From the NCBI GenBank assembly GCA_038224615.1, contig JBBRFH010000027.1, positions 1 to 19,434 on the forward strand: a DNA stretch of 19,434 nucleotides, in the 5' to 3' direction. This stretch comes from JBBRFH01 sp038224615. GTDB taxonomy: Bacteria; Planctomycetota; Phycisphaerae; Tepidisphaerales; Tepidisphaeraceae. Shown one piece after another: positions 1 to 7,795 of this stretch. The notes below the pieces were generated by a model that had not been told where the DNA came from, searched no databases, and saw only the letters and a program-made list of their open reading frames with translations. Both the position numbers and the translations under genes were made by a program. Each line of letters opens with the position of its first letter. The first letter of the stretch is position 1.

Positions 1-161
1 GCTCGGGCCCCACCGAATCGGGCTGCAAGAGCGAAGCCCGTCGACTGAAAGGGATCGGCATGCGCTGGACCGCCCGCAACGCCGAAGCGGTCATGGCGTT
101 GGAAGGCCTGCACCAAAGCCACCTTTGGCCAACTTACTGGCAAAGATCACTCGCCGCCTGA
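1..161 (+). pseudogene. C-terminal remnant of an ISKra4-like transposase
   Basis: The frame beginning at base 3 encodes 52 residues and stops at 159-161. It carries the motif SGPTESGCK followed by RRLKGIGMRW and NAEAVMALEGL, which I recognise as the C-terminal end of ISKra4-type transposases, where a G-x-E-S-x-C-K block precedes KGxGMRW. The rest of the gene lies left of the window edge, so it cannot be seen whether the element is complete. The 80 bases between this stop and trmB show no clear terminal repeat. Family assignment is from memory of the motif. Confidence 0.6.
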
Positions 162-241
162 AGAATTGGCAGACATGGCAGACACACGACGAGGCGCCTT
201 GATGTTCATCGGCGTCGCGATCCGTTATCTTTCGCAGCCCC

Positions 242-865
242 ATGCGCGCCGCTAAATCATTCATCGTGGAACCGGTCGGGCTGGACATTGAGTCGTTGCC
301 GCGGCCGATTGATTGGCGGGCGATGTTTGGCAACGATCACCCGGTCGAGCTCGAGATCGGCTCGGGGAAGGGGACGTTTCTCACCGACCAGGCGACGAGT
401 CGGCCGGAGACGAATTTCTTCGGGATCGAGTGGGCCAACTGGTTTTATCGCTACGCCGCCGACCGCATGCGGCGGCACAACTGCATGAACGCCCGCATGA
501 TCCGCGCCGACGCGAGCGTGTTTGTGCGCGACTTCGTGCCGGATGCTTCGATCAGCGTGCTGCACATCTACTTCCCCGACCCGTGGCCGAAGGAGCGGCA
601 GAAGAAGCGCCGCACCGTGCAGCCGGGCTTCGTGCCGACGGTGCAGCGCATCCTGACGCCCGCCGGACGCATCCAGGTGGTGACCGATCACAAGGGGTAT
701 TGGGACGAGAGCATCGAGCCGACGATCCGCGGCAGCGGGCTTGAGGTGATCGACTATAGCCGCCCGGGCACCGCGAGCGACGGCGAGTTTGTCGGCACGA
801 ACTTCGAGCGCAAGTATCAGCGTGAAGGCCGGCCGTTCTACGCGATCGCGGCCGTCAAGGCGTGA
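242..865 (+). CDS. trmB: tRNA (guanine-N7-)-methyltransferase
   Basis: A 207-residue SAM-dependent methyltransferase that would make m7G46 in the variable loop of tRNA in the cytoplasm. The sequence shows the SAM-binding ELEIGSGKG (residues 36-44), the family hallmark FPDPWPKERQKKRR (111-124), TDHKGYW (148-154) and the C-terminal TNFERKYQREGRPFY (186-200), all typical of TrmB. Length is normal for the compact bacterial form. The start at 242 leaves no room for a convincing Shine-Dalgarno sequence, but no better in-frame start lies upstream. Pieces of two different transposases flank it: one stops 80 bases before it and the other begins one base after its stop codon, so its chromosomal setting has been rearranged although the gene looks intact. 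Confidence 0.95.
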   Translation: MRAAKSFIVEPVGLDIESLPRPIDWRAMFGNDHPVELEIGSGKGTFLTDQATSRPETNFFGIEWANWFYRYAADRMRRHNCMNARMIRADASVFVRDFVPDASISVLHIYFPDPWPKERQKKRRTVQPGFVPTVQRILTPAGRIQVVTDHKGYWDESIEPTIRGSGLEVIDYSRPGTASDGEFVGTNFERKYQREGRPFYAIAAVKA

Positions 866-866
866 G

Positions 867-1040
867 AGTCCGATCGAGCCGATGTGGACGAAGGTGAAGC
901 AGAACCTGCGACCGATCGGTGCCCGCACGATCGACACCCTCGGCGACGCGATCGACGCGGCATTCAAGACCATCACGCCGTCCGACTGCCCTGGCTACTT
1001 CAAGCACTGTGGGTACACGCTACGAAACGGCGCAAAATGC
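867..1040 (+). pseudogene. C-terminal remnant of an IS630-family transposase
   Basis: One base after the trmB stop an open frame reads SPIEPMWTKVKQNLR, then RPIGARTIDTL, ITPSDCPGYFKHCGYT. This matches the end of the DDE domain of IS630/Tc1-type transposases, where (N)PIE-x-x-W carries the last catalytic Glu and a HCGY-like block closes the protein. Everything 5' of the catalytic Glu is missing. The frame stays open to 1250 but similarity fades after about 1030. It cannot be a functional transposase. The junction exactly behind the trmB stop codon suggests a deletion that spared trmB. Confidence 0.6.
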
Positions 1041-1140
1041 TCGAACTGCGTGTTCGTGATTCGCGAACGCAACAACGGACGGCCCTATGGGCCTGCCGCT
1101 AAACAGCAACTCGGCGTGTTCGAGAATCGCGGTCGGGTAT

Positions 1141-1788
1141 TTAGCGGGCCGGCGTCTGTCGCTGGGCGGTCTTGGCCAACTGTTCGGCGATCTGCTTGGC
1201 GACATCACAGACCCGAGAGAGCTCGACCGGGTCGAATGGCCGGGTGGTGAAATCGAGGATGATCGCGTCGGCGTTGCGGATCAATCCGATGTCCGGCGGG
1301 AGCAGGGCGCGGCTCGGGCCGGTGGCGAGTTGCCGGGCGTCGATCGCGCGCAGCCCGTAGACGTTGAAGCGCGTCTCGCTCGACAGCTTGGGAAATAGCT
1401 GTAACTGCATCAGGTCGACCAGGCTCACCGCCGCCGTCGCGGGGCGCAGCGCGATGGGCGTGCTGTAGCCGTCGACGTGCCGCACCAGCACGTGCCAGGT
1501 TTGCACGCGCGTGTCGCGGGCGACCGAGTGCATGCGATAGATCGACGTCGTGCCGTCGCGACTGACGTAATGCTCGAGCGCCTGCAGGACGTGATCGCGG
1601 ATCTCATCGAGCGCGTCGATGCTCACTGTGCCCAGCGCGCCGGTGCGGAAGCCGCGGTTGACCGACCACTCCCATTTCTTGAATCGCGCCCGGCCGACGG
1701 TGTGCCGGCGCAGCAATTGCGATAGCATCAACGAAGATGCGATCAGCATCGCGATAAGTGCGAGCGGGATTGTCCAATAATCCGGCAC
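1141..1788 (-). CDS. Membrane-anchored protein of unknown function
   Basis: A 215-residue protein I do not recognise. It starts with GTG at 1788. Residues 4-26 (IPLALIAMLIASSLMLSQLL core) form one hydrophobic segment followed by RRH and basic residues, as in a single-pass N-terminal anchor with the remainder facing the cytoplasm. The body is mixed alpha/beta in appearance, with no metal or nucleotide motif that I can see; it contains a short RNADAIILDF stretch near residue 170. It is divergent from the metallopeptidase-like gene at 1831, with only 42 bases between the starts, so the two may share control. Codon use is like that of its neighbours. The alternative reading frames here look like GC-driven shadows. 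Confidence 0.6.
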   Translation of the reverse strand: MPDYWTIPLALIAMLIASSLMLSQLLRRHTVGRARFKKWEWSVNRGFRTGALGTVSIDALDEIRDHVLQALEHYVSRDGTTSIYRMHSVARDTRVQTWHVLVRHVDGYSTPIALRPATAAVSLVDLMQLQLFPKLSSETRFNVYGLRAIDARQLATGPSRALLPPDIGLIRNADAIILDFTTRPFDPVELSRVCDVAKQIAEQLAKTAQRQTPAR

Positions 1789-1821
1789 GTACGAACCGTA
1801 CCCCGCACGAAGCCGTACGTA
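1786..1821. promoter_or_regulatory. Inverted repeat in a divergent promoter region
   Basis: ACGTACG at 1787-1793 and CGTACGT at 1814-1820 form a perfect 7-bp inverted repeat with a 20-base spacer. It lies between the divergent starts at 1788 and 1831. It could be an operator for a dimeric repressor acting on both genes, or chance. No promoter hexamers could be fixed with confidence in so short a gap. Confidence 0.25.
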
Positions 1822-1830
1822 AACTGACCC

Positions 1831-2319
1831 ATGCCGATCAAGCGTTCGCTATCGTCTTCAAGACAAGGACTCAACAAGCGGCGCGAGTTTGCCGATTATT
1901 CCGTTTGCATGGCGGACTGGAATGAGATCGTCGAGCGGATGAAACTGCGGTATGACATTCGTGTCCGCCGCTGGCGCAAAACCATGACCGGCTGTGCATG
2001 GCGCGTCTATTTCCACAACGGCCGGGTGATCAACTGGATCGAGGCGCCGCAGCCCAAGAGCCCGATCAGCCTGGCGATCTTCCTCCACGAGATCGGGCAT
2101 CACGTCATCGGGTTTTCCACGTACAAGCGGCGTTGCGAAGAGGAATACCACGCGTGGGTGTGGGCGATCAAAGAGATGAAGAAGCTCGGCGTCACCCCCG
2201 ACCGCCGCGTGCAGACGCGCTTCGCCCGCTCGATGGAATACGCCGTCGCCAAAGCGATGCGCCGCGGCATCAAGTCCGTACCGCATCAACTGGCGCAGTT
2301 TCTTCCCAAGGCGGCGTGA
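1831..2319 (+). CDS. Small HEIGH-motif zinc-metallopeptidase-like protein
   Basis: A protein of up to 162 residues with the zinc-peptidase signature HEIGHH at 86-91 (two His ligands, catalytic Glu87) and a likely third ligand in the following helix, CEEEYHAWVWAI at 102-113. That HEXXH...E layout on a helix pair resembles minimal gluzincins. There is no signal peptide, so it would act in the cytoplasm; the substrate is unknown. Two starts are possible: ATG at 1831 and ATG at 1909 (MADWNEIVERM), the latter cutting off a basic, low-complexity leader; neither has a strong ribosome-binding site. It is divergent from the membrane protein gene and converges on the endonuclease V gene. A domesticated phage-type or toxin-antitoxin-associated peptidase is an alternative. 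Confidence 0.7.
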   Translation: MPIKRSLSSSRQGLNKRREFADYSVCMADWNEIVERMKLRYDIRVRRWRKTMTGCAWRVYFHNGRVINWIEAPQPKSPISLAIFLHEIGHHVIGFSTYKRRCEEEYHAWVWAIKEMKKLGVTPDRRVQTRFARSMEYAVAKAMRRGIKSVPHQLAQFLPKAA

Positions 2320-2370
2320 TCCGCATTCCGTAAACTCGCCATCCCGTCCACACCCCTGTGGCTCGATGCT

Positions 2371-2393
2371 GTGGGCAGCATGCCCACAGTACA
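2371..2393. repeat. Half-copy of a dispersed palindromic repeat; possible bidirectional terminator
   Basis: GTGGGCAGCATGCCCAC (2371-2387) is a perfect 7-bp stem with a 3-base loop, followed by AGTACA. The same hairpin plus AGTAC tail forms the right half of the 50-bp repeat inside uvrA at 4875-4924. Here it sits between the ends of two converging genes (2319 and 2401), where it could stop transcription from both sides, although it lacks a T-run. Confidence 0.7.
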
Positions 2394-2400
2394 CAAGACA

Positions 2401-3054
2401 TCACTTCGAGAACTTCGACAGTTTATCCGCCATCCGCGTCGGTTCGGGCAGTCGATACTTTGTGCAGCAGGCGAGCGTCAACGCGATCGCCGAATCGATA
2501 TCGACGCGATGGCCGACGCTGACGAACAGCGGGTTGACGTTGTCGCGGGTGCGGAGGACGACGCCGATCTGCTCGTCCTTGTCCATCAGCTTGGAGTAAC
2601 TGCCGGCGGTCGGGTTCGGTTCGTCGAACGTGCCGATCAGCCGGCTCTTGGCGCAGCCGACGCTGGGCATGTCGAGCAACACGCCCAAGTGCGTCGCCAG
2701 CCCGCAGCGGCGCGGGTGGGCGAGGCCTTGGCCGTCGAAGAGGATCGCGTTGAAGCTCGACTTCACCCGGTCGAGCACCGCGAAGATCGCCGGCGCCTCG
2801 CGGAAGGTGAGATACGTCGGCACGTACGGCGCGCGGCAAGGCATCGTCAGCGCGTGCTGTTCGACGATCTGCTTCTCGACGCGATCGAACACCACAACCG
2901 CCGCCTTGGCATACTTGCCGTCGGCGGAGTACGCGCAGTCGACGCCGGCCACGCGCTGCGGCAGTTCGCGCAGCGGCTCGATCACCACGCGGGAGCGGAT
3001 TTCCTGCTGCGCCCGCTTCCACGGCTCGACCGAACCTGTCCACGAAAAATCCAT
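2401..3054 (-). CDS. nfi: Endonuclease V (deoxyinosine 3' endonuclease)
   Basis: A repair nuclease that nicks DNA one base 3' of deaminated purines such as deoxyinosine. Counting from an upstream TTG at 3075, the family motifs are VAGVDCAYS (Asp46), YVPTYLTFREAP (Glu93), LFDGQGLAHPRRCGLATHLG (Asp114, His129) and VSVGHRVDID (His189, Asp192), which supply the metal-binding Asp-Glu-Asp set and the Tyr-rich wedge seen in known EndoV enzymes. I chose the ATG at 3054; the TTG at 3075 would add seven residues, and neither has a clear ribosome-binding site. It follows uvrA on the same strand, 190 bases downstream, so two DNA-repair genes lie side by side and may be co-transcribed. Confidence 0.93.
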   Translation of the reverse strand: MDFSWTGSVEPWKRAQQEIRSRVVIEPLRELPQRVAGVDCAYSADGKYAKAAVVVFDRVEKQIVEQHALTMPCRAPYVPTYLTFREAPAIFAVLDRVKSSFNAILFDGQGLAHPRRCGLATHLGVLLDMPSVGCAKSRLIGTFDEPNPTAGSYSKLMDKDEQIGVVLRTRDNVNPLFVSVGHRVDIDSAIALTLACCTKYRLPEPTRMADKLSKFSK

Positions 3055-3105
3055 CGCCCGATTCTTGGACTGCAATGCCGGAACATCAACCCGAAGGAGA
3101 AGATC

Positions 3106-3180
3106 ATGGGCCGCTACACGATCCGTGAGTTTGTCCAGAAGACCGCGCAGTTGGACCTCAACGCATCAGCACGAGCGTGA
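3106..3180 (+). CDS. Possible 24-residue small ORF
   Basis: The sequence GAAGGAGAAGATC directly precedes an ATG at 3106, a strong ribosome-binding site. It opens a 24-residue frame starting MGRYTIREFVQKT and stopping at 3180. It sits on the + strand between two - strand genes. It could be a true microprotein, the stump of a gene truncated by rearrangement, or chance. I recognise no family. Confidence 0.2.
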   Translation: MGRYTIREFVQKTAQLDLNASARA

Positions 3181-3244
3181 CGGCGGCACCTTTTCGGTGA
3201 GGGACCGACGCGGCGTTCCTGACTTCGTGTCTTGGTCGTCTTTC

Positions 3245-6211
3245 CTACGCACTGGCGGCCAGCCGGGCGTCGTCTTCGAGTTTTTTCTTGAGGTACTTCG
3301 CGGTGTAGCTGACATCGGTGAGGTGGATCAATTTTTCCGGCGTGGTGCTGGCGATGATGGTGCCGCCGCCGTTGCCGCCTTCGGGGCCGAGGTCGATGAT
3401 CCAGTCGGCGCACTTGATGACGTCGAGGTTGTGTTCGATGACGACGATCGTGTTGCCCTTGTCGGCCAATCGGTTCAGCACGTTCAGCAGGTTGTTGATG
3501 TCGGCGAAGTGCAGGCCCGTCGTCGGCTCGTCGAGGACGTAGAGTGTGTGGCCGGTGCTGTTCTTGCCGAGTTCGGTCGCCAGCTTGACGCGCTGCGCCT
3601 CGCCGCCGGAGAGTTGCGTGCTGGGCTGGCCCAATCGCACGTAGCTGAGGCCGACCTCGTTCAGCGCCTGCAGCATGCGGTGGATGCCGGGGAAGTTCTC
3701 GAAAAATCCGAGCGCCTCCTCCGTCGTCATCGCCAGCACGTCTGCGATGTTCTTGCCGCGGAAGTGTACCTGCAGCGTCTCTGCGTTGTAGCGCGTGCCC
3801 TTGCACTGTTCGCACTGCACATGGACGTCGGGGAGGAAGTGCATCTCGATCAGCTTGGTGCCCTGCCCCTGGCACGCCTCGCAGCGCCCGCCTTTGACGT
3901 TGAAGCTGAATCGCCCGGCCTGGTAGCCGCGGACCTTGGCTTCCTTGGTCTGCCTGAAGACCTTGCGGATTTCGTCAAACACGCCGGTGTACGTCGCCGG
4001 ATTGCTACGCGGCGTCCGGCCGATGGGCGACTGGTCGATCTCGATGATCTTGTCGACCTTGTTCCAGTTCTTGATGTCCTTGTGCGCCCCCACCCGCACC
4101 TTCGACGCGTTGATCTTCCGCTTCATCGCCGGCAGCAAGGTCTGGTTGATGAGCGTGCTCTTGCCCGACCCGCTGACCCCGGTGACGCAGATCAGCCCGC
4201 CGAGCGGGATCCTGACGTCGACATTCTTGAGGTTGTTCTCGCTGCACCCCTTCAGTTCGACGAATTCCTTGTTTGGATCGACCGGCCGGCGCGTGTGCGG
4301 AGTGACGATCCTGTACTCGCCGGTGAGGTATTTGATCGTGACCGATTGCCGCTGGGCGAGCACTTCGGGCAAATCCCCCTGCGCGACGAGATTGCCCCCG
4401 TGCGAGCCGGCGCCCGGGCCGATGTCGATCAGATGGTCGGACGCGCGGATGCAGTCTTCATCGTGCTCGACCATGATGACGGTGTTGCCCAGGTCGCGCA
4501 GCTTCAGCAGGGTGGTGATGAGGCGATCGTTGTCGCGCTGGTGCAGGCCGATGGTCGGCTCGTCGAGCACGTAGCAGACACCGACGAGCTTGGAGCCGAC
4601 CTGCGTCGCCAGGCGAATGCGCTGCGCCTCGCCGCCGGAAAGTGAACCCGTTCTGCGGCTGAGCGAGAGATAGCCCAGGCCCACGTCGAACATGAAGCCC
4701 AGCCGCGAGGAAATCTCCCGCTGAATCGGCTCGGCGATGACGGCACCTTCGGTCGTGAGCTCGAGGTTCGTGAAGAATTCCCTCGCCTTCTCGACGGTCA
4801 GGTTGGAGAGGTCGTTAATCGAATATCCCGGAAGCACGAGCGGACCTTCGAATTTCTTTTTTGATTTCTTCGTAGTGTGGGCATCCTGCCCACGCATTGC
4901 AGTGGGCTGGATGCCCACAGTACCTGAAGCGATGCGGACGGCGAGCGCTCCGGGCTGAAGGCGCTGGCCTTTGCAGACGGCGCACTGTTGCTCGCTCATG
5001 TAGGTCGTCAGCGCCTGCTTGATGTACTCGCTGTCGGTGTTCTCATAGCGGCGTTTCAGATTCGGGATAACGCCTTCGAATTCCGTCCCGGTATCGTTGT
5101 CGCCTTTCTCTGCCGTGCCGAACATGAGGATGTCGCGGACCCTGGCGTCGAGGTTCCTCCACGGCGCCTGGTAGTTGATGCCGAAATCCCTACAGAACTG
5201 CCGCAAAACCCGGCTGTAGTAGATCGCCATGCGCTTGCCGTGCTTACGCCAGGGTTGAATCGCACCGCTTTCGATCGAGACGTTTTCGTCGGGGATGATC
5301 AGATCGGGGTCGTACTTGAGCGTCACGCCCAGTCCGTGGCATTCCGGACACGCGCCGTGCGGGCTGTTGAAGCTGAAGAGGCGCGGCTCGAGCTCCGGCA
5401 GGCTGATGTGCGGGTGCTCGGGGCAGGCGAATTTTTCACTGAAGGTGTGGTCCTTCCATTCCCCCGCTTCGTCGATGACGGCGATCACCAGGCCCTGCGC
5501 CAGCTTCAGCGCCGTCTCAACCGAGTCGGCCAGGCGAGAGCGGATGTCGGGCTTGAGGACGATGCGATCGACGACGACCTCGATCGTGTGTCGCTTGTTC
5601 TTGTCGAGCTTGATCCCCGACTGGTGCGCCTTGGGATTAAGGTCGATGATCTCGCCGTTCACCCTGGCCCGCACGAACCCCTGCTTGGTGACGGCGGCGA
5701 AGATCTCCTTCTGCTCACCCTTCTGCCCACGGACCATCGGCGCAAGGATCATCACCTTGGTGCCTTCGGGACGGGTCATCACAGCGTCGGTGATCTGCGT
5801 CGGCGACTGGCTGCTGATCACGCGCCCGCATTCCCAGCAGTGCGGCGTACCAGCGCGGGCGAAGAGTACGCGCAGGTAGTCGTAGATTTCCGTCGTCGTT
5901 GCCACCGTCGAGCGCGGGTTGCTCGACGCGTGCCGCTGCTCGATCGCGATGGTCGGCGGAAGGCCCTCGATGTCGTCGAGTTCGGGCTTCTGAAGCTGAT
6001 CGAGGAACTGCCGGGCGTACGTCGACAGCGACTCCATGTACTTCCGCTGCCCCTCGGCGAACACCGTGTCGAACGCCAGCGTGCTCTTGCCCGAGCCGGA
6101 CAGCCCGGTGATCACCACCAACTTGTCACGCGGAATATCGACGTCGATGTTCTTAAGGTTGTGCTCGCGGGCACCGCGGATGCGGATGAACTGGCTGGGG
6201 GTGCTGCTCAT
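3245..6211 (-). CDS. uvrA: UvrABC excinuclease subunit A
   Basis: The damage-recognition ATPase of nucleotide excision repair, forming UvrA2 and UvrA2B complexes on DNA. Of two candidate starts (6250, 6211) I take ATG 6211, which has GGAG at a good distance and gives 988 residues. Counted from 6211: Walker A GLSGSGKST (36-44), the LSGGEAQRIRLATQ and LSGGEAQRVKLATE signatures, a second Walker A GVSGSGKST, and the C-terminal zinc finger CEACQGQG...CEQCKGTR. In the first zinc module the leading pair reads CPEH rather than C-x2-C, followed by ELEPRLFSFN and CPECHGLG. Residues 430-446 (GTVGIQPTAM...) are encoded by a dispersed palindromic repeat and have no counterpart in ordinary UvrA; the frame stays open. 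Endonuclease V follows on the same strand. Confidence 0.97.
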   Translation of the reverse strand: MSSTPSQFIRIRGAREHNLKNIDVDIPRDKLVVITGLSGSGKSTLAFDTVFAEGQRKYMESLSTYARQFLDQLQKPELDDIEGLPPTIAIEQRHASSNPRSTVATTTEIYDYLRVLFARAGTPHCWECGRVISSQSPTQITDAVMTRPEGTKVMILAPMVRGQKGEQKEIFAAVTKQGFVRARVNGEIIDLNPKAHQSGIKLDKNKRHTIEVVVDRIVLKPDIRSRLADSVETALKLAQGLVIAVIDEAGEWKDHTFSEKFACPEHPHISLPELEPRLFSFNSPHGACPECHGLGVTLKYDPDLIIPDENVSIESGAIQPWRKHGKRMAIYYSRVLRQFCRDFGINYQAPWRNLDARVRDILMFGTAEKGDNDTGTEFEGVIPNLKRRYENTDSEYIKQALTTYMSEQQCAVCKGQRLQPGALAVRIASGTVGIQPTAMRGQDAHTTKKSKKKFEGPLVLPGYSINDLSNLTVEKAREFFTNLELTTEGAVIAEPIQREISSRLGFMFDVGLGYLSLSRRTGSLSGGEAQRIRLATQVGSKLVGVCYVLDEPTIGLHQRDNDRLITTLLKLRDLGNTVIMVEHDEDCIRASDHLIDIGPGAGSHGGNLVAQGDLPEVLAQRQSVTIKYLTGEYRIVTPHTRRPVDPNKEFVELKGCSENNLKNVDVRIPLGGLICVTGVSGSGKSTLINQTLLPAMKRKINASKVRVGAHKDIKNWNKVDKIIEIDQSPIGRTPRSNPATYTGVFDEIRKVFRQTKEAKVRGYQAGRFSFNVKGGRCEACQGQGTKLIEMHFLPDVHVQCEQCKGTRYNAETLQVHFRGKNIADVLAMTTEEALGFFENFPGIHRMLQALNEVGLSYVRLGQPSTQLSGGEAQRVKLATELGKNSTGHTLYVLDEPTTGLHFADINNLLNVLNRLADKGNTIVVIEHNLDVIKCADWIIDLGPEGGNGGGTIIASTTPEKLIHLTDVSYTAKYLKKKLEDDARLAASA
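4875..4924. repeat. 50-bp palindromic repeat inserted in frame in uvrA
   Basis: Two hairpins, GTGGGCATCCTGCCCAC (4877-4893) and GTGGGCTGGATGCCCAC (4902-4918), are separated by GCATTGCA. The whole unit is itself an imperfect palindrome because the second hairpin is nearly the reverse complement of the first. The flanks TGTG and AGTACC match the copy at 2371. It is read through by uvrA without stop or frameshift. Translated on the - strand it supplies about 17 residues just before a Lys-rich stretch. Confidence 0.85.
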
Positions 6212-6263
6212 GATCTCCAGAGGACTCGAAAACGGAATAGTAGGCCGCACGAACGGACTCGGA

Positions 6264-6290
6264 ATTGTACGGATTTTGTTTGGTCTGCAA
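6264..6290 (-). promoter_or_regulatory. Possible promoter of uvrA
   Basis: On the - strand TTGCAG (6290-6285) and TACAAT (6269-6264) are separated by 15 bases and lie about 55 bases before the uvrA ATG. The hexamers are close to the sigma-70 consensus but the spacing is short. I saw no convincing LexA-type box. Confidence 0.3.
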
Positions 6291-6342
6291 AGCGTAAAAT
6301 CTTGGGCAGGAAAAGACGGGCGTCGGCAGTAGGATGTAGCAC

Positions 6343-7404
6343 ATGATTCGCACGTCCATTGCGGTTGCCCTGCTACTGTGCGTTGTCGCCGTTGGCGCGG
6401 AGCCGAAGAAACCGCGCGTGCTCGTCCTCCCCCTGGGCGGCGACGCTGAGCAGCGCGAGCGCGAGCGGGTGGCGGTCTCCATCCGGGCCAAGCTCGATCG
6501 CCAGGGCGTTTACGAGCCGCTCGATCAGTTTACGTCGGCCGAGATCGTCACCGGAAAGAAGCTCGACGCCGCGACGCCGGTTGACGACGTGGTGAAGCTC
6601 GCCGCCGACGAAGCCCCCGAACTCATTATCTGGGGCCAGCTCGACGGGGGTGAACTTCGGCTGAACGTGCTCGACACGCGTTTCAACAAGACCAAGGCCG
6701 ACCTCTTTGCCGAGCGGATCAATGAGCCGACCGACATTCGGTTCGCGATCGAGAAACTGGTCGAATCGCTGGCCGGCAGCAAGGCACACGAGCACATGAC
6801 CGAGGATGCGGTCGTCCATGACGAACAAGCCGAGAAGTTGTGGAAGGACGGGCCGAACCTCTTCAAGGAAGGCACGTTCGATGCGCCCGGCGAGTGGCAC
6901 GGCATCCTGGCTGACAAGAAGTGGACGCCTGTCGTCCAATCCGAAGCGCCGGGCGACGACGGCGTGATCATCCGCAAGTCAGGCGATCAGCAGTTCCTGC
7001 AGATGAAGCTGTCCAAAGCCACCGCCGAAAGCTACGGCCTGGCGTGCCTGAGCGGGAAGATCCAGATCGAGCCGAAGACGCGCTATCGCATCTCATTCCG
7101 CTACCGCTCTGACGGCCCGACGGTGCGGCCGTTCATCAAGGGGTACTTCATCCACGAGGGTGCCGAGCGCGAAATCTACCGCCGGCAGATCCCCCCGCCC
7201 GAGAAAAACACCCACGGCCAGTGGGTGGAGGTCGTCGACGAGATGAACCCGCAGCACCAGACATTTCCGCCGACATTTCTTCGCATCGATTTCTACGCCT
7301 ACCTTGCCGCCGGCACGGTTGAATTCGATGATGTGGTTATCAAGGCCGTCGGCGAGCAAACGCGCACAGCCAAGGACGAGGCGATCGATCAGCCGGTCCG
7401 ATAA
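6343..7404 (+). CDS. Secreted two-domain protein of unknown function
   Basis: A 353-residue protein with a short signal peptide (MIRTSIAVALLLCVVAVGA, cleavage near residue 19). The ATG at 6343 is preceded by AGGA at a proper distance. Residues 24-140 (RVLVLPLGG, then LIIWGQLDGGELRLNVLDTR) resemble the alpha/beta domain found in TolB/CsgG-like periplasmic proteins. Residues 160-340 look like a beta-sandwich of the carbohydrate-binding or galactose-binding type, with YRISFRYRSDGPTVRPFIKGY and a closing FDDVVIKAV strand typical of such folds. Action would be in the periplasm or at the outer surface; no catalytic residues are evident. It is divergent from uvrA. The domain assignments are by eye and are the weak point. 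Confidence 0.75.
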   Translation: MIRTSIAVALLLCVVAVGAEPKKPRVLVLPLGGDAEQRERERVAVSIRAKLDRQGVYEPLDQFTSAEIVTGKKLDAATPVDDVVKLAADEAPELIIWGQLDGGELRLNVLDTRFNKTKADLFAERINEPTDIRFAIEKLVESLAGSKAHEHMTEDAVVHDEQAEKLWKDGPNLFKEGTFDAPGEWHGILADKKWTPVVQSEAPGDDGVIIRKSGDQQFLQMKLSKATAESYGLACLSGKIQIEPKTRYRISFRYRSDGPTVRPFIKGYFIHEGAEREIYRRQIPPPEKNTHGQWVEVVDEMNPQHQTFPPTFLRIDFYAYLAAGTVEFDDVVIKAVGEQTRTAKDEAIDQPVR

Positions 7405-7444
7405 GAATGGGTTTGCCGAGAATCGACGACGAACGCGAGCCGGT

Positions 7445-7636
7445 TCAGACGATCACGAGTGCTTCGTGGTCGGCGGTGCTTGCTTCTGGCACGCGCTGCT
7501 GAATCCGGGAGACTCGGCGTTTGCGCTGCAAATGGAACGAGTAGGCCGTCATGCAGATCGCCAGATAAGGCGCCAACAGGGCGAACCCGTGGGCACCGGC
7601 GAGGAAGGCGAGGGGCAGGAAACGCAGGTGTTTCAT
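7445..7636 (-). CDS. Possible small membrane protein
   Basis: A 63-residue frame starting MKHLRFLPLAFLAG with a continuous hydrophobic stretch (about residues 4-33, up to AICMTAYSF) followed by a basic tail QRKRRVSR. That is the pattern of a small single-pass or hairpin membrane protein. It lies between converging genes and has no clear ribosome-binding site. A longer frame covering the same bases on the same strand is Arg/Pro-rich and looks spurious. Confidence 0.4.
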   Translation of the reverse strand: MKHLRFLPLAFLAGAHGFALLAPYLAICMTAYSFHLQRKRRVSRIQQRVPEASTADHEALVIV

Positions 7637-7795
7637 CCGACGTGCCGAATCTTATCGGGCGCAGGTCGGTTCGCGTCGTTTCCATAGCGCAATCAACAGC
7701 TTTGGGACAAAAAGCACGGCAAGTTGGGAAAGCCGCTTCGGCTTTGTCGCGCCAAGTGCCTTTTGCGCGAATCATCAGGTGTCGGACTGGGATTG

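Noticed and set aside
257..976. A 239-codon open frame on the - strand
   Set aside because: Antisense to trmB, product rich in Arg, His and Val without motifs.
2630..4645. A 671-codon open frame on the + strand
   Set aside because: It runs antisense to endonuclease V and uvrA, both recognised, and its product is Arg/Val/Ala-rich with no motif; a GC-rich shadow.
4988..6346. A 452-codon open frame on the + strand
   Set aside because: Antisense to the N-terminal half of uvrA, low-complexity product.
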